From Tistrella mobilis KA081020-065 (GTDB lineage Bacteria; Pseudomonadota; Alphaproteobacteria; Tistrellales; Tistrellaceae), in contig NC_017956.1 in assembly GCF_000264455.2 (NCBI RefSeq), positions 3,826,001 through 3,890,000 of the forward strand: a stretch of 64,000 bases of DNA, read 5' to 3'. This document shows, one piece after another, positions 28,482 to 38,902 of this stretch. The notes beneath the pieces are model-generated. The model was given only the letters and a program-made list of their open reading frames with translations, had not been told where the DNA came from and ran no database searches. The position numbers were made by a program, and so were the translations under genes. Positions within the stretch are counted from its first letter, which is position 1. Each line of letters begins with the position of its first letter.

Positions 28482-30020
28482 ATGTCGGATCTGATCCGCC
28501 GAAACACCATCAATGATGCCGTGCGCCGTGCGGCCGCCAAGTTCCGCGACCGTCTGGCGCTCCGCCATGGCGACCGGCGCTGGAGCTTCGCCGAGGTGAA
28601 CCGCGCCGCCGATGCCATCGGTCGCCGGCTGATCGAGGCCGGGCTCGGCCGCGGCGACCGGCTGGCGGTCTATGCCCGCAATTCCGACACCTATCTGCTG
28701 GTCTGGCTGGGCGCCCTCCGCGCAGGCCTCGTCCACGTGCCGATCAACTACGCACTGACCGAGACCGAGCTGCATTACATCGTGGAGCAGTCGGGCGCCC
28801 GCGGCCTGATCTATGACCCGGATCTGGCCGAAACCGCCCGGGCGGTGGCGGGGCGGGTGGATCTCGCCTTCGCCGTCCCGATGACGGGCGATGCGGATTT
28901 CGACCCGCTGGAGGTCGCGCTGGGCTCGGCCGGGGCAGAGCCGCTGGAGGTCGGGCTTGCCGACGAGGATCTGGCGCAGATCCTGTACACCTCGGGCACC
29001 ACGGCGGCGCCCAAGGGCGCGATGATGACCCATCGTGCGTTGCTGGCCGAATACACCAGCTGCATCGTTGAACTGAACCTGAAAGGCAGCGATCGGGCGC
29101 TCGCAGCCCTGCCGCTTTACCATTCGGCGCAGATGCACTGCTTCACCATGCCCCAGCTGCTGGTCGGCGCCACCACCATCCTGATCCAGACCCCGGTGCC
29201 GGAGCAGTGCCTGGCGCTGATCGAGGAAGAGGCCATCACCTCGTTCTTCGCGCCGCCCACCGTCTGGATCAGCCTGCTGCGCCATGCCGATTTCGACCGG
29301 CGCGACCTCTCCAGCCTGAAGAACGTCTATTACGGCGCCTCGATCATGCCGGTGCCGATCCTGCAGGAGCTGCGCCGGCGACTGGCCGGGGCCCAGCCCT
29401 ATAACTGCTATGGCCAGAGCGAGATCGGCCCGCTTGCCACCGTTCTCGGCCCCGACGAGCACGAGGCGCGCCCCGCTTCCGCCGGCCGGCCGGTGATGAA
29501 TGTCGAGACCCGGATCGTCGATGGCGAGATGAACGACGTGCCCCCGGGCGTGCAGGGCGAGATCGTTCACCGTTCGCCGCAACTGCTGACCGGTTACTGG
29601 AACAAGCCGGACGAGACCGCAGACGCCTTCTCTGGCGACTGGTTCCATTCGGGCGATGTGGGTTATCTCGACGACGAGGGCTATCTCTATGTCGTCGACC
29701 GGGTGAAGGACGTGATCAAGACCGGCGGCGTGATCGTGGCCAGCCGAGAGGTCGAAGATGCCATCTTCACCCATCCTGCGGTCTCGGAAGTGGCGGTGAT
29801 CGGCCTGCCCGATCCGAAATGGATCGAGGCGGTGACGGCCCTGGTCGTGCTCCGGCCCGGTCAGGAGGTCGGGATCGACGAGCTGGTGGCCCATGCCCGC
29901 GAGCGGCTGGCGCCCTACAAGGTGCCCAAGGCCGTGCATTTCGTCGACGCCCTGCCGCGCAACACCGCCGGCAAGATCCTGAAGCGCACGCTGCGCCAGG
30001 AGTTTGCCGAGCAGGGCTGA
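28482..30020 (+). CDS. AMP-dependent acyl-CoA synthetase
   Basis: Ligase of 512 aa that activates a carboxylic acid. ATP-binding motif LYTSGTTAAPKGAMMTHR lies near residues 167-184, the adenylate motif YNCYGQSEIGPLATV near 307-321, DWFHSGDVGYLDDEGY near 385-400, and the C-terminal lysine motif NTAGKILKR near 498. The acid substrate is unknown. A good ribosome binding site (GAGGGAA) precedes the ATG. It lies 125 bases after phoR and before a strong terminator and the Pho box, so it may be read with phoR rather than with the pst operon. An acyl-CoA ligase between phoR and pstS is not the usual gene order. Confidence 0.87.
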   Translation: MSDLIRRNTINDAVRRAAAKFRDRLALRHGDRRWSFAEVNRAADAIGRRLIEAGLGRGDRLAVYARNSDTYLLVWLGALRAGLVHVPINYALTETELHYIVEQSGARGLIYDPDLAETARAVAGRVDLAFAVPMTGDADFDPLEVALGSAGAEPLEVGLADEDLAQILYTSGTTAAPKGAMMTHRALLAEYTSCIVELNLKGSDRALAALPLYHSAQMHCFTMPQLLVGATTILIQTPVPEQCLALIEEEAITSFFAPPTVWISLLRHADFDRRDLSSLKNVYYGASIMPVPILQELRRRLAGAQPYNCYGQSEIGPLATVLGPDEHEARPASAGRPVMNVETRIVDGEMNDVPPGVQGEIVHRSPQLLTGYWNKPDETADAFSGDWFHSGDVGYLDDEGYLYVVDRVKDVIKTGGVIVASREVEDAIFTHPAVSEVAVIGLPDPKWIEAVTALVVLRPGQEVGIDELVAHARERLAPYKVPKAVHFVDALPRNTAGKILKRTLRQEFAEQG

Positions 30021-30059
30021 TGCCGGAATCCGTGACGGCAGCCATGCATCCGGATCAGG

Positions 30060-30090
30060 CCGCGGCAGGTCACACTGCCGCGGTTTTCCT
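30060..30090 (+). terminator. Rho-independent terminator after acyl-CoA synthetase
   Basis: CCGCGGCAG (30060-30068), loop GTCACA, CTGCCGCGG (30075-30083), followed by TTTTCCTTT. A perfect 9-bp GC-rich stem with a U-rich tail is the best classical terminator I found in the window. It insulates the pst operon from phoR and the ligase. Confidence 0.88.
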
Positions 30091-30243
30091 TTATATGACA
30101 GTCGCTTCCGGAAGGTTTCCCCGGAGGTATAGACAACTTTCCATAGATTGTCGATGGGGGCCTCCGGCGTGCTGGCCTCTGGATTAAACCAAGAAATTAC
30201 AAACGGTTGCTTCGAAAACGGTGCGGGTCGGCTGCGGCGAAGT

Positions 30244-30272
30244 GTGTCATGATTCCGTCATGAAACTGTGAT
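30244..30272 (+). promoter_or_regulatory. Pho box (PhoB-binding direct repeats) upstream of pstS
   Basis: Three 7-bp elements, GTGTCAT (30244-30250), CCGTCAT (30255-30261) and CTGTGAT (30266-30272), are spaced exactly 11 bp apart, matching the CTGTCAT direct-repeat pattern to which PhoB dimers bind. The site is about 150 bases upstream of the pstS start and downstream of the ligase terminator. It implies PhoB-activated transcription of pstSCAB-phoU-phoB. Confidence 0.88.
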
Positions 30273-30418
30273 ATTCCCGTCGTCGAGCAGGATTAGACCA
30301 TGTGTGACGCGAGGCCGGGTGGAAACACGACGCCGCCTGCCGCGTTTCGAGATCGGGACCGGTGGCGTGTCTGCCGCCGGCCAGCACACATGACGAACAT
30401 CCAACAGGAGTTGGAACG

Positions 30419-31441
30419 GTGTTCAAGAAAGCCGCGCTTCTGTCGGCGGTTGCGATCGTTGCGGTCGCCACTCCGGCCCTTGCCCGCGATCAGATCCGCA
30501 TCGTCGGCTCGTCGACCGTCTACCCCTTCGCGACTGCGGTCGCCGAAGAGTTCGGCAAGACCTCGGGCTTCGCGACCCCGGTCATCGAGAGCACGGGTTC
30601 GGGCGGCGGCCTGAAGCTGTTCTGCGCCGGCGTCGGCACGCAGCACCCTGACATCACCAACGCCTCGCGCCGGATCAAGAAGTCCGAGGTCGAGGAATGC
30701 GCCAAGAACGGCGTGACCGAGATCACCGAGGTGAAGATCGGCTTCGACGGCATCGTGCTGGCGAATGCGGTCAACGGCCCGGACATGAACATCACCCGCG
30801 CCCAGCTGTGGCAGGCGCTGGCGAAGCAGGTTCCGGTCGACGGCAAGCTGGTCGAGAACCCCTACAAGAGCTGGTCGGACATCGACGGCTCGCTGCCGAA
30901 CGAGCCGATCGAGGTTCTCGGCCCCCCGCCCACCTCGGGTACCCGTGACGCCTTCGTCGAGCTCGTCATGGAGCATGGCTGCGAGGAATTCGACGCCGTG
31001 AAGGCGATCGAAGACAAGAAGATGCGCGGCGCGGTCTGCAAGTCGATCCGCGAAGACGGCGCCTTCATCGAAGCCGGCGAGAACGACAACCTGATCGTTC
31101 AGAAGCTGGCCTCGAACCCGGCCGCCTTCGGCATCTTCGGCTACAGCTTCCTTGAGCAGAACGGCGACAAGGTGAAGGCCGCCACCATCGAGGGCAAGGC
31201 GCCGGAATACGACGCCATCTCGAGCGGTGAATACCCGGTCTCGCGCTCGCTGTACTTCTACGTGAAGAACGCGCATGTCGGCACCGTGCCCGGCATGAAG
31301 GAATACGTCACCGAGTTCACCTCGGAAGACGCCATGAGCCCGGTCGGCTATCTGGCCCAGCGCGGCCTGATCGCCCTGCCGGATGCGGAGCGTGCCGAAG
31401 TGGCGAAGAACGCCCAGGGCCTGGTTCCGCTGAAGATGTGA
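30419..31441 (+). CDS. pstS: periplasmic phosphate-binding protein PstS
   Basis: High-affinity phosphate-binding protein (340 aa) delivering phosphate to PstCA. The signal peptide (KKAALLSAVAIVAVATPALA) is followed by RDQIRIVGSSTVYPFATAVA. Phosphate contacts are expected in GSSTVYPF, ESTGSGGG and GPPPTSGTRDAF. The GTG at 30419 is chosen because AGGAG lies 8 bases upstream and the signal peptide follows at once. A hairpin immediately after the stop probably protects the pstS message and lowers expression of the downstream genes. Confidence 0.96.
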   Translation: MFKKAALLSAVAIVAVATPALARDQIRIVGSSTVYPFATAVAEEFGKTSGFATPVIESTGSGGGLKLFCAGVGTQHPDITNASRRIKKSEVEECAKNGVTEITEVKIGFDGIVLANAVNGPDMNITRAQLWQALAKQVPVDGKLVENPYKSWSDIDGSLPNEPIEVLGPPPTSGTRDAFVELVMEHGCEEFDAVKAIEDKKMRGAVCKSIREDGAFIEAGENDNLIVQKLASNPAAFGIFGYSFLEQNGDKVKAATIEGKAPEYDAISSGEYPVSRSLYFYVKNAHVGTVPGMKEYVTEFTSEDAMSPVGYLAQRGLIALPDAERAEVAKNAQGLVPLKM

Positions 31442-31449
31442 TCGGATGA

Positions 31450-31485
31450 GGGCTGGCTGTACTGGCATACCGGCGCAGCCAGCCC
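31450..31485 (+). repeat. hairpin at the pstS-pstC junction
   Basis: GGGCTGGCTG (31450-31459) pairs perfectly with CAGCCAGCCC (31476-31485), with a 16-base loop. It begins 9 bases after the pstS stop and has no U-run. It lies in a 255-base gap that holds no other feature I can support. An RNA-stabilising or partial-termination role, keeping PstS in excess, fits the location. Confidence 0.6.
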
Positions 31486-31696
31486 CAGCCATCGCAAGAC
31501 GACCCGGCGGCTTTCGTCCGGTGCAGGCTGGCACCGCCGGAGCCGCCGTTCGCCTGCCGGGGCCTACCCTCCCGGCCGGCCCCCATCCGAAGCAGCCGCG
31601 ACAGAACGGCCGCATCGAACGTTTCGTCCGCGACCTTGCGGAACCCGCGAACCTGAAGGGCCCAACCGGCCCGATGCCTGAAGGCAGAGGCGGCGC

Positions 31697-33079
<1,383 letters not shown>

Positions 33080-33098
33080 GCGACGGGAGCAACAGGTC

Positions 33099-34424
33099 AT
33101 GACCGACAGCACCCTGAACCCCGCCGAGGCACCGATGGCCCGGCGGGAGAGCCCCCATGCCGGCCAGGCGGCTGCTGCCCGCCTGAGGGCACGGCGCCGC
33201 TCGGAACGCCGCTTCAAGGCCTATGGCTTTGGGGCCGTCCTGCTCGCCATCGTCATGCTGGTCGTGCTGATCGGCACGCTGGCGGGCCAGGGCCTCGGCG
33301 CCTTCACCCAGACCCAGATCGCGGTCGAGGTCAATCTGGACCCGGCGCGGCTGGATCCGCAAGGCACGCGCGACCCGAAAACGCTGGCCGATGCCAACTA
33401 CACCGGCCTGCTGACCGACATCGTCCGCGACAATTTCGGCGCCACCCAGCGCCGCGACGTGCTCAAGGCCCTGGGCCTGTTCAGCCGCGATGCCCGCTTC
33501 GAACTGCGCGACTTCGTGCTGGCCAATCCGGATCTGATCGGTACCACTCAGACGGTGTGGCTGACGGCCTCGGGCAATCTGGACATGCTCGACAAGGGCT
33601 GGATCGACCGCGACCTGCCCCAAGCCCAGCGGCCGGTCGACGATCAGGTGCTCGGCTGGTATGACGCGCTTGCCGCCAAGGACGCCGTCAGCCGCGACTT
33701 CAACACCCGCTTCTTCACCGGTGCCGACAGCCGCTCGCCCGAGCTGGCCGGCATCTGGGGAGCGACCGTCGGCTCTGCCCTCACCCTCTTCGTCTGCTTC
33801 ATCCTCTCCTTTCCGATCGGCGTCACCACGGCGATCTATCTGGAAGAGTTCGCGCCCAAGAATCGCTGGACCGACCTGATCGAGGTCAACATCAACAACC
33901 TCGCGGCAGTGCCCTCGATCGTGTTCGGTCTGCTGGGTCTTGCGGTGTTCATCGGCTTCTTCGGCATGCCGCGATCGGCGCCGGTGGTCGGCGGCTTCAC
34001 GCTGGCACTCATGACCCTGCCCACCATCATCATCGCGACCCGCGCCGCGCTGAAGGCAGTGCCGCCCTCGATCCGTCAGGCGGCCCAGGGTCTGGGCGCC
34101 AGCCCGGTGCAGGTGGTGTTCCATCACGTGCTGCCGCTGGCCATGCCGGGCATCCTGACCGGCACGATCATCGGCATGGCCCAGGCGCTGGGTGAGACCG
34201 CGCCGCTGCTGATGATCGGCATGGTCGCCTTCATCGCCGACGTGCCGGGTGGCTTCACCACGCCGTCGACGGTGCTGCCGGTGCAGATCTTCCTCTGGGC
34301 CGACAGCCCGGAACGTGCCTTCGTCGAAAAGACCGCCGCCGCCATCCTGGTGCTGCTCGGCTTCCTGATCATCATGAATGCGATCGCCGTCCTGCTGCGC
34401 AGGCGCTTCGAGCGCCGCTGGTAA
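33099..34424 (+). CDS. pstA: phosphate ABC transporter permease PstA
   Basis: Inner-membrane permease of 441 aa. A basic N-terminus and one membrane segment ([19 protein letters not shown]) are followed by a long periplasmic region of about 190 residues. The permease core then has [39 protein letters not shown] and the coupling motif [16 protein letters not shown]. The large periplasmic loop is typical of alphaproteobacterial PstA. ATG 33099 (GGGAG about 12 bases upstream) is preferred; an in-frame ATG at 33072 would overlap pstC by 8 bases. Confidence 0.93.
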   Translation: MTDSTLNPAEAPMARRESPHAGQAAAARLRARRRSERRFKAYGFGAVLLAIVMLVVLIGTLAGQGLGAFTQTQIAVEVNLDPARLDPQGTRDPKTLADANYTGLLTDIVRDNFGATQRRDVLKALGLFSRDARFELRDFVLANPDLIGTTQTVWLTASGNLDMLDKGWIDRDLPQAQRPVDDQVLGWYDALAAKDAVSRDFNTRFFTGADSRSPELAGIWGATVGSALTLFVCFILSFPIGVTTAIYLEEFAPKNRWTDLIEVNINNLAAVPSIVFGLLGLAVFIGFFGMPRSAPVVGGFTLALMTLPTIIIATRAALKAVPPSIRQAAQGLGASPVQVVFHHVLPLAMPGILTGTIIGMAQALGETAPLLMIGMVAFIADVPGGFTTPSTVLPVQIFLWADSPERAFVEKTAAAILVLLGFLIIMNAIAVLLRRRFERRW

Positions 34425-34451
34425 GCCGGTACGGGAGACCTTACCTCCTCC

Positions 34452-34487
34452 CCCGGCCGGGGCGCCCTTCCCGGGGCTTCGGCCGGG
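34452..34487 (+). repeat. hairpin at the pstA-pstB junction
   Basis: CCCGGCCG (34452-34459) pairs with CGGCCGGG (34480-34487), with a GGGCGCCC palindrome in the loop. It fills most of the 95-base gap between pstA and pstB and has no U-run. Confidence 0.5.
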
Positions 34488-34519
34488 CGGATCAGAGACC
34501 TTCAGCGGAGAGCCCGCCC

Positions 34520-35290
34520 ATGACTTCCGGCCTCGTGCCCAAGATGACCGCGCGCAAGCTGAACCTGTTCTATGGTGAGAAGCAGGCACTGTTCGACGTC
34601 GATCTCGACATCCATGCCAACAGCGTGACCGCGCTGATCGGCCCATCGGGTTGCGGCAAGTCGACCTTCCTGCGCTGCCTGAACCGGATGAACGACACCA
34701 TCCCCAATGTCCGGATCCAGGGCGAGGTGAAGCTGGAGACCGCCGACATCTATGACCGCTCGGTCGACGTAGTACAGCTGCGCGCCCGGGTCGGGATGGT
34801 CTTTCAGAAGCCGAACCCCTTCCCCAAGACGATCTACGACAATGTCGCCTACGGCCCGCGCATCCACGGCCTGGCCGACAGCCGCGAAGAGCTGGACCAG
34901 ATCGTCGAGCGGTCGCTGAAGCGCGCCGGCCTCTATGAAGAGGTGAAGAGCCGGCTGCAGGAAAGCGGCACCGGGCTTTCGGGTGGTCAGCAGCAGCGCC
35001 TGTGCATCGCCCGCGCGATCGCGGTCGACCCCGAGGTCATCCTGATGGACGAGCCCTGCTCGGCGCTGGACCCGATCGCGACCGCGCGCATCGAGGAGCT
35101 GATCGACGAGCTGCGCGAGAACTACACCATCGCCATCGTCACCCACTCCATGCAGCAGGCGGCCCGCGTGTCGCAGCGCACCGCCTTCTTCCATCTGGGC
35201 CAGCTGGTCGAGTTCGGCGACACCGAGCAGGTGTTCACCAACCCGCGTGAGGTCCGGACCCAGGACTACATCACCGGCCGCTTCGGCTGA
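34520..35290 (+). CDS. pstB: phosphate ABC transporter ATP-binding protein PstB
   Basis: ATPase of 256 aa driving PstCA. Walker [20 protein letters not shown], signature [17 protein letters not shown] and Walker [14 protein letters not shown] are intact, and the [16 protein letters not shown] segment is specific to PstB. It also takes part in repression of the Pho regulon together with PhoU and PhoR. A GGAGA ribosome binding site precedes the ATG. phoU follows after 27 bases. Confidence 0.97.
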   Translation: MTSGLVPKMTARKLNLFYGEKQALFDVDLDIHANSVTALIGPSGCGKSTFLRCLNRMNDTIPNVRIQGEVKLETADIYDRSVDVVQLRARVGMVFQKPNPFPKTIYDNVAYGPRIHGLADSREELDQIVERSLKRAGLYEEVKSRLQESGTGLSGGQQQRLCIARAIAVDPEVILMDEPCSALDPIATARIEELIDELRENYTIAIVTHSMQQAARVSQRTAFFHLGQLVEFGDTEQVFTNPREVRTQDYITGRFG

Positions 35291-35317
35291 CCGGATCTGC
35301 CCAGGGAGACCAGTCTC

Positions 35318-36043
35318 ATGCCCATTTCCGGTCAGCACATCGTGAAATCCTTCGACGAAGAGATTGCGCGCCTCGGCAACGACATCGTCCGCATGGGCGG
35401 TCAGGTGGAAGCGCAGATCGATCTCGCCATGCGCGCCATCGCCAGCCGTGACAGCGAGCTGGCGAGCGACGTGGTCGCGGGTGACACCAAGGTCGACGGC
35501 CTGGAAGACATGATCGAGGAGCAGGTGGTGCGGCTGTTTGCGCTGCGTGCCCCCGTCGCCAACGATCTGCGCCTGGCCTTTGCCTCTCTGCGCATCGCGG
35601 CCGAGCTGGAGCGCATGGGCGATCTGGCCAAGAACGCCGCCAAGCGCGCGATCATCCTGAACCAGTCGGCGCCGGTTCGGCCGGTGCATGTGCTGCCGCG
35701 CATGGCCGCGGTGGTGCAGCGCATGCTGAAGGACGTGCTCGACGCCTTCGTCGAACGTGATGCCGGCCGCGCCCGCGCGGTCTGGCAGAACGATGCCGAG
35801 GTCGACGAGCTGCACAACAGCCTGTTCCGCGAACTCCTGACCTACATGATGGAGGATCCGCGGCACATCACGGCGTGCACGCACATGCTGTTCATCGCCA
35901 AGAACATCGAGCGGATGGGCGATCACACCACCAATATCGCCGAGCAGGTGATCTTCGTGGTCGAGGGCACCAAGCCCGACACCGCCCGCCCCAAGGCCGA
36001 GACCGTTCTCGACCGGTCGGGCGACGCCGTTCTCGACGACTGA
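35318..36043 (+). CDS. phoU: phosphate signalling protein PhoU
   Basis: Cytoplasmic helical protein of 241 aa with two three-helix PhoU repeats. Metal-binding E/DxxxD-type motifs are visible in DTKVDGLEDMIEEQVVRLF and ELERMGDLAKNAAKRAI, and again in the second repeat (IERMGDHTTNIAEQVIF). It links PstB activity to PhoR and keeps the Pho regulon off when phosphate is plentiful. Transcribed with pstB; a hairpin separates it from phoB. Confidence 0.96.
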   Translation: MPISGQHIVKSFDEEIARLGNDIVRMGGQVEAQIDLAMRAIASRDSELASDVVAGDTKVDGLEDMIEEQVVRLFALRAPVANDLRLAFASLRIAAELERMGDLAKNAAKRAIILNQSAPVRPVHVLPRMAAVVQRMLKDVLDAFVERDAGRARAVWQNDAEVDELHNSLFRELLTYMMEDPRHITACTHMLFIAKNIERMGDHTTNIAEQVIFVVEGTKPDTARPKAETVLDRSGDAVLDD

Positions 36044-36104
36044 CGGCCCGGTGGTCCGTCCGGCGGACCGCCTCTTCCCCTGCGCGCACCCCGCCCCTCT
36101 GACC

Positions 36105-36139
36105 GGCCGGCACCCCCTTCGGGGCCTCTGGTGCCGGCC
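36105..36139 (+). repeat. hairpin at the phoU-phoB junction
   Basis: GGCCGGCACC (36105-36114) pairs with GGTGCCGGCC (36130-36139), and an inner CCC/GGG stem tightens the loop. It lies 29 bases before the phoB start, with no U-run. A partial terminator or transcript stabiliser would make phoB levels differ from those of pst. Confidence 0.55.
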
Positions 36140-36168
36140 AACTAGACTTCCTGGAGGACATCCGAGCG

Positions 36169-36867
36169 ATGCGTCCGAAGATCATGGTCGTCGAAGACGA
36201 AACCGCGATCGTTACCATCCTGCGCTACAACCTCGAACGGGCCGGTTTCGCCGTCGAGGAGGCGAATGACGGCGAGGAAGCGCTCTGGCGCATTCGCGAG
36301 GTGAAGCCCGACGTCCTGTTGCTGGACTGGATGCTGCCCAAGCTTTCCGGGCTGGAGCTGTGTCGCCAGCTGCGCCGCGACCCCGAGACCCGCAATCTGC
36401 CGATCATCATGCTCACCGCCCGGGGCGAGGAGACCGATCGGGTGCGCGGGCTGGACAGCGGTGCCGACGATTACGTGCCCAAGCCCTTCTCGCCCCAGGA
36501 AGTGGTGGCCCGGATCCGCGCCGTGCTGCGCCGCATCCGCCCCGCCTTCTCGGAAGAGGTGCTGTCCTATGCCGATCTGCAGATGGATCTGGCGGCCCAC
36601 AAGGTGACCCGTTCGGCCGAACCCGTGCATCTGGGCCCGACCGAATTCCGCCTGCTGCGCTTCCTGATGGAGCATCCGGGCCGGGTCTTTTCGCGCGAGC
36701 AACTGCTCGACGGCGTCTGGGGTCAGGACATCTATGTCGAGCCCCGCACGGTGGATGTGCATATCCGCCGGCTGCGCAAGGCGCTGAACGGCGAGAACCT
36801 GCCCGATCTGATCCGCACCGTGCGCTCCGCCGGCTATGCGCTCGATGCCCAGGGCACGGCTGCCTGA
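36169..36867 (+). CDS. phoB: phosphate regulon response regulator PhoB
   Basis: OmpR/PhoB-type response regulator (232 aa). The receiver domain has the acidic pair in VVEDET, the phospho-acceptor Asp in VLLLDWMLPKLSG near residue 52 and the conserved Lys in VPKPFSP near 104. The C-terminal winged helix contains LGPTEFRLLRFLMEHPGRVF and DVHIRRLRKAL. It is phosphorylated by PhoR and binds Pho boxes such as the one at 30244-30272. GGAGG lies upstream of the ATG. Confidence 0.97.
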   Translation: MRPKIMVVEDETAIVTILRYNLERAGFAVEEANDGEEALWRIREVKPDVLLLDWMLPKLSGLELCRQLRRDPETRNLPIIMLTARGEETDRVRGLDSGADDYVPKPFSPQEVVARIRAVLRRIRPAFSEEVLSYADLQMDLAAHKVTRSAEPVHLGPTEFRLLRFLMEHPGRVFSREQLLDGVWGQDIYVEPRTVDVHIRRLRKALNGENLPDLIRTVRSAGYALDAQGTAA

Positions 36868-36962
36868 CGGTCCCCGCAGCCCGACTTGATGTGGACGGGC
36901 GCCCGCAGCCGGGCGTAGCATGGGGTGACTGCCCGACCGGCAGTTTATGGCGCGGGGGCCCC

Positions 36963-37589
36963 ATGACGCTCGACATCTGGTTGATCTATCTGGCGGCGGC
37001 GGCCGGGCTGTCGCTGACGCCCGGACCGAACGGGCTCCTGTCGCTCAATCATGGCGTGCGCTTCGGCGTGCGCCGCACCGCCTTCACTGCGGCGGGTGGG
37101 GTGACCGGCTTCATGGTTCTGGTCGCGGCCTCGCTTGCCGGGCTCGGGGCGCTGCTGGCGGCCTCGGAACAGGCTTTCACCATCGCCAAATGGATCGGGG
37201 CGGCCTATCTGGTCTGGCTGGGCATCCGCACCTTCCGCGCGCCGCCGCCCTCGGTGACGCTGGCCGATGCCGGGGGCCGCATTGCCGGGGCGGGGCCCTG
37301 GCGGCTGTTCACCCAGGGCTTTCTGGTGGCGGTCTCGAACCCCAAGGCGCTGATCTTCTTCGCCGCCTTCCTGCCCCAGTTCATGGTGCCGGGCGTGTCG
37401 TTCCTGACCCATCTTCTGGTTCTGGGAGGCACCTTCGCCGTGGTCGAATTCGTCTACGAGCTGATCCTGGCCGGGGCCGCGCGGCGCATCGCCCCCTGGC
37501 TGGGGCGCCATGGCCGCTGGTTCAACCGGGCGACCGGTGCGGCCTTTGTCGGCATCGGCGGCATCCTGACCACCGCCAACCGGATCTGA
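36963..37589 (+). CDS. LysE/RhtB-family amino-acid exporter
   Basis: Small polytopic membrane protein of 208 aa. The N-terminus MTLDIWLIYLAAAAGLSLTP followed by GPNGLL, and the downstream NPKALIFFAAFLPQF, are the LysE/RhtB hallmarks. Members export amino acids or similar small metabolites by proton exchange; the substrate here is unknown. It stands alone between phoB and trpS, with a short gap on each side. Confidence 0.9.
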   Translation: MTLDIWLIYLAAAAGLSLTPGPNGLLSLNHGVRFGVRRTAFTAAGGVTGFMVLVAASLAGLGALLAASEQAFTIAKWIGAAYLVWLGIRTFRAPPPSVTLADAGGRIAGAGPWRLFTQGFLVAVSNPKALIFFAAFLPQFMVPGVSFLTHLLVLGGTFAVVEFVYELILAGAARRIAPWLGRHGRWFNRATGAAFVGIGGILTTANRI

Positions 37590-37637
37590 GCCGGCCGCAA
37601 CGCCGCTTTCCGTGAAAATTCATCGTGTCAGCGGCGC

Positions 37638-37666
37638 TTGACCGCGCCCCGGCCCGCGCGTGATAT
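37638..37666 (+). promoter_or_regulatory. candidate promoter of trpS
   Basis: TTGACC (37638-37643), a 17-base spacer and TGATAT (37661-37666) lie about 96 bases upstream of the trpS ATG. The -35 is good; the -10 matches only three of six consensus positions. No T-box or other leader structure is evident. Confidence 0.4.
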
Positions 37667-37761
37667 AGGCGCGTTTCCATTGAACCGCGCATCGCGGACC
37701 CAAGCTCCGGCCGGCATCCACACCCGGCGGGCGGTCTGCGGATGCCGAAGGCGAGGACCAG

Positions 37762-38754
37762 ATGGCGAGGATCTTCTCCGGCGCACAGCCGACCGGCAAC
37801 CTGCATCTCGGCAACTATCTGGGCGCCATCCGCAACTGGGTGACGCTGCAGGATAGTTACGAGTCGGTGTTCTGCATCGTCGATCTGCACGCCATCACCG
37901 TCTGGCAGGATCCCAAGGCGCTGATCCGGCAGACCCGCGAACTGACCGCCGCCTATATCGCCGCCGGCATCGACCCGGAGCGCTGCGTGATCTTCAACCA
38001 GTCGGCCGTGACCGCGCATTCGGAACTGGCCTGGCTGTTGAACTGCATGACGCCGATCGGCTGGCTGAACCGGATGACCCAGTTCAAGGAGAAGGCCGGC
38101 AAGGACCGCGAGAAGGCGAGCCTTGGCCTCTATGCCTATCCTGTGCTGATGGCGGCCGACATCCTGGCCTACAAGGCGACCCATGTGCCGGTGGGGGAGG
38201 ACCAGAAGCAGCATCTGGAACTGACCCGCGACATCGCCCAGCGCTTCAACCAGCTTTACGAAAAGGACGTGCTGCCGCTGCCCGAGCCGATGATCCTGGG
38301 GGCGGCAACCCGGGTGATGTCGCTGCGCGACGGCACCAAGAAGATGAGCAAATCCGACCCGTCGGATTATGCACGCATCAACCTGACCGACGACCGCGAC
38401 ACCATCGCCCAGAAGCTGAAGAAGGCCCGGACCGACAGCGAGCCCGGCGTGACCTACGAGCCGGAGCGCCGGCCCGAGGTCGCCAACCTGATCCGGATCT
38501 ATGCCGCGCTGGACGGCCGCACCACCGACCAGGTGGTGGCCGACTATGCCGACGCGCCCTTCACTACGGTGAAGACGCGGCTGACCGACCTTGCGGTCGA
38601 GAAGCTGGGCCCGATCGCCGAGGAGATGAAGCGCCTGATGGCCGATCCGGCCGAGATCGACCGGATCCTGGCCAAGGGGGCCGATCGTGCCCGCGCCATC
38701 GCCGACCCGGTGGTGGCCGAGGTGCGCGAGACGATTGGTCTGTTGCGGCCGTGA
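37762..38754 (+). CDS. trpS: tryptophanyl-tRNA synthetase
   Basis: Class I aminoacyl-tRNA synthetase of 330 aa that charges tRNA-Trp. The HIGH-type motif [11 protein letters not shown] is at residues 12-22 and KMSKS in [10 protein letters not shown] near 194-203. The length matches the bacterial enzyme. In many alphaproteobacteria it follows murJ directly; here murJ lies about 31 kb away on the other strand, so the block has been rearranged. Confidence 0.97.
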   Translation: MARIFSGAQPTGNLHLGNYLGAIRNWVTLQDSYESVFCIVDLHAITVWQDPKALIRQTRELTAAYIAAGIDPERCVIFNQSAVTAHSELAWLLNCMTPIGWLNRMTQFKEKAGKDREKASLGLYAYPVLMAADILAYKATHVPVGEDQKQHLELTRDIAQRFNQLYEKDVLPLPEPMILGAATRVMSLRDGTKKMSKSDPSDYARINLTDDRDTIAQKLKKARTDSEPGVTYEPERRPEVANLIRIYAALDGRTTDQVVADYADAPFTTVKTRLTDLAVEKLGPIAEEMKRLMADPAEIDRILAKGADRARAIADPVVAEVRETIGLLRP

Positions 38755-38837
38755 TCCGCCCGTAGCCTTCGGGCTGCGGATCTTCACGACATGCCCGGAT
38801 CGCGGAAAACCGCGGTCTTCGGGTTGCAAGCGCCGAC

Positions 38838-38862
38838 GGGCCGGACCAGAATGGTCCGGCCC
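38838..38862 (+). terminator. perfect 11-3-11 hairpin after trpS
   Basis: GGGCCGGACCA (38838-38848), loop GAA, TGGTCCGGCCC (38852-38862). It sits between trpS and the TauE/SafE gene. No U-run follows, so termination, if any, would be of the U-poor kind seen in GC-rich genomes. Confidence 0.5.
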
Positions 38863-38902
38863 GGTCGCCTTCAGGACCGGTCCCCGCGCCAGACGGACCG
38901 TC

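Noticed and set aside
31442-31696. Possible small gene between pstS and pstC
   Set aside because: Short open frames exist, but none has a ribosome binding site or recognisable sequence; the gap is better explained by the hairpin and untranslated RNA.
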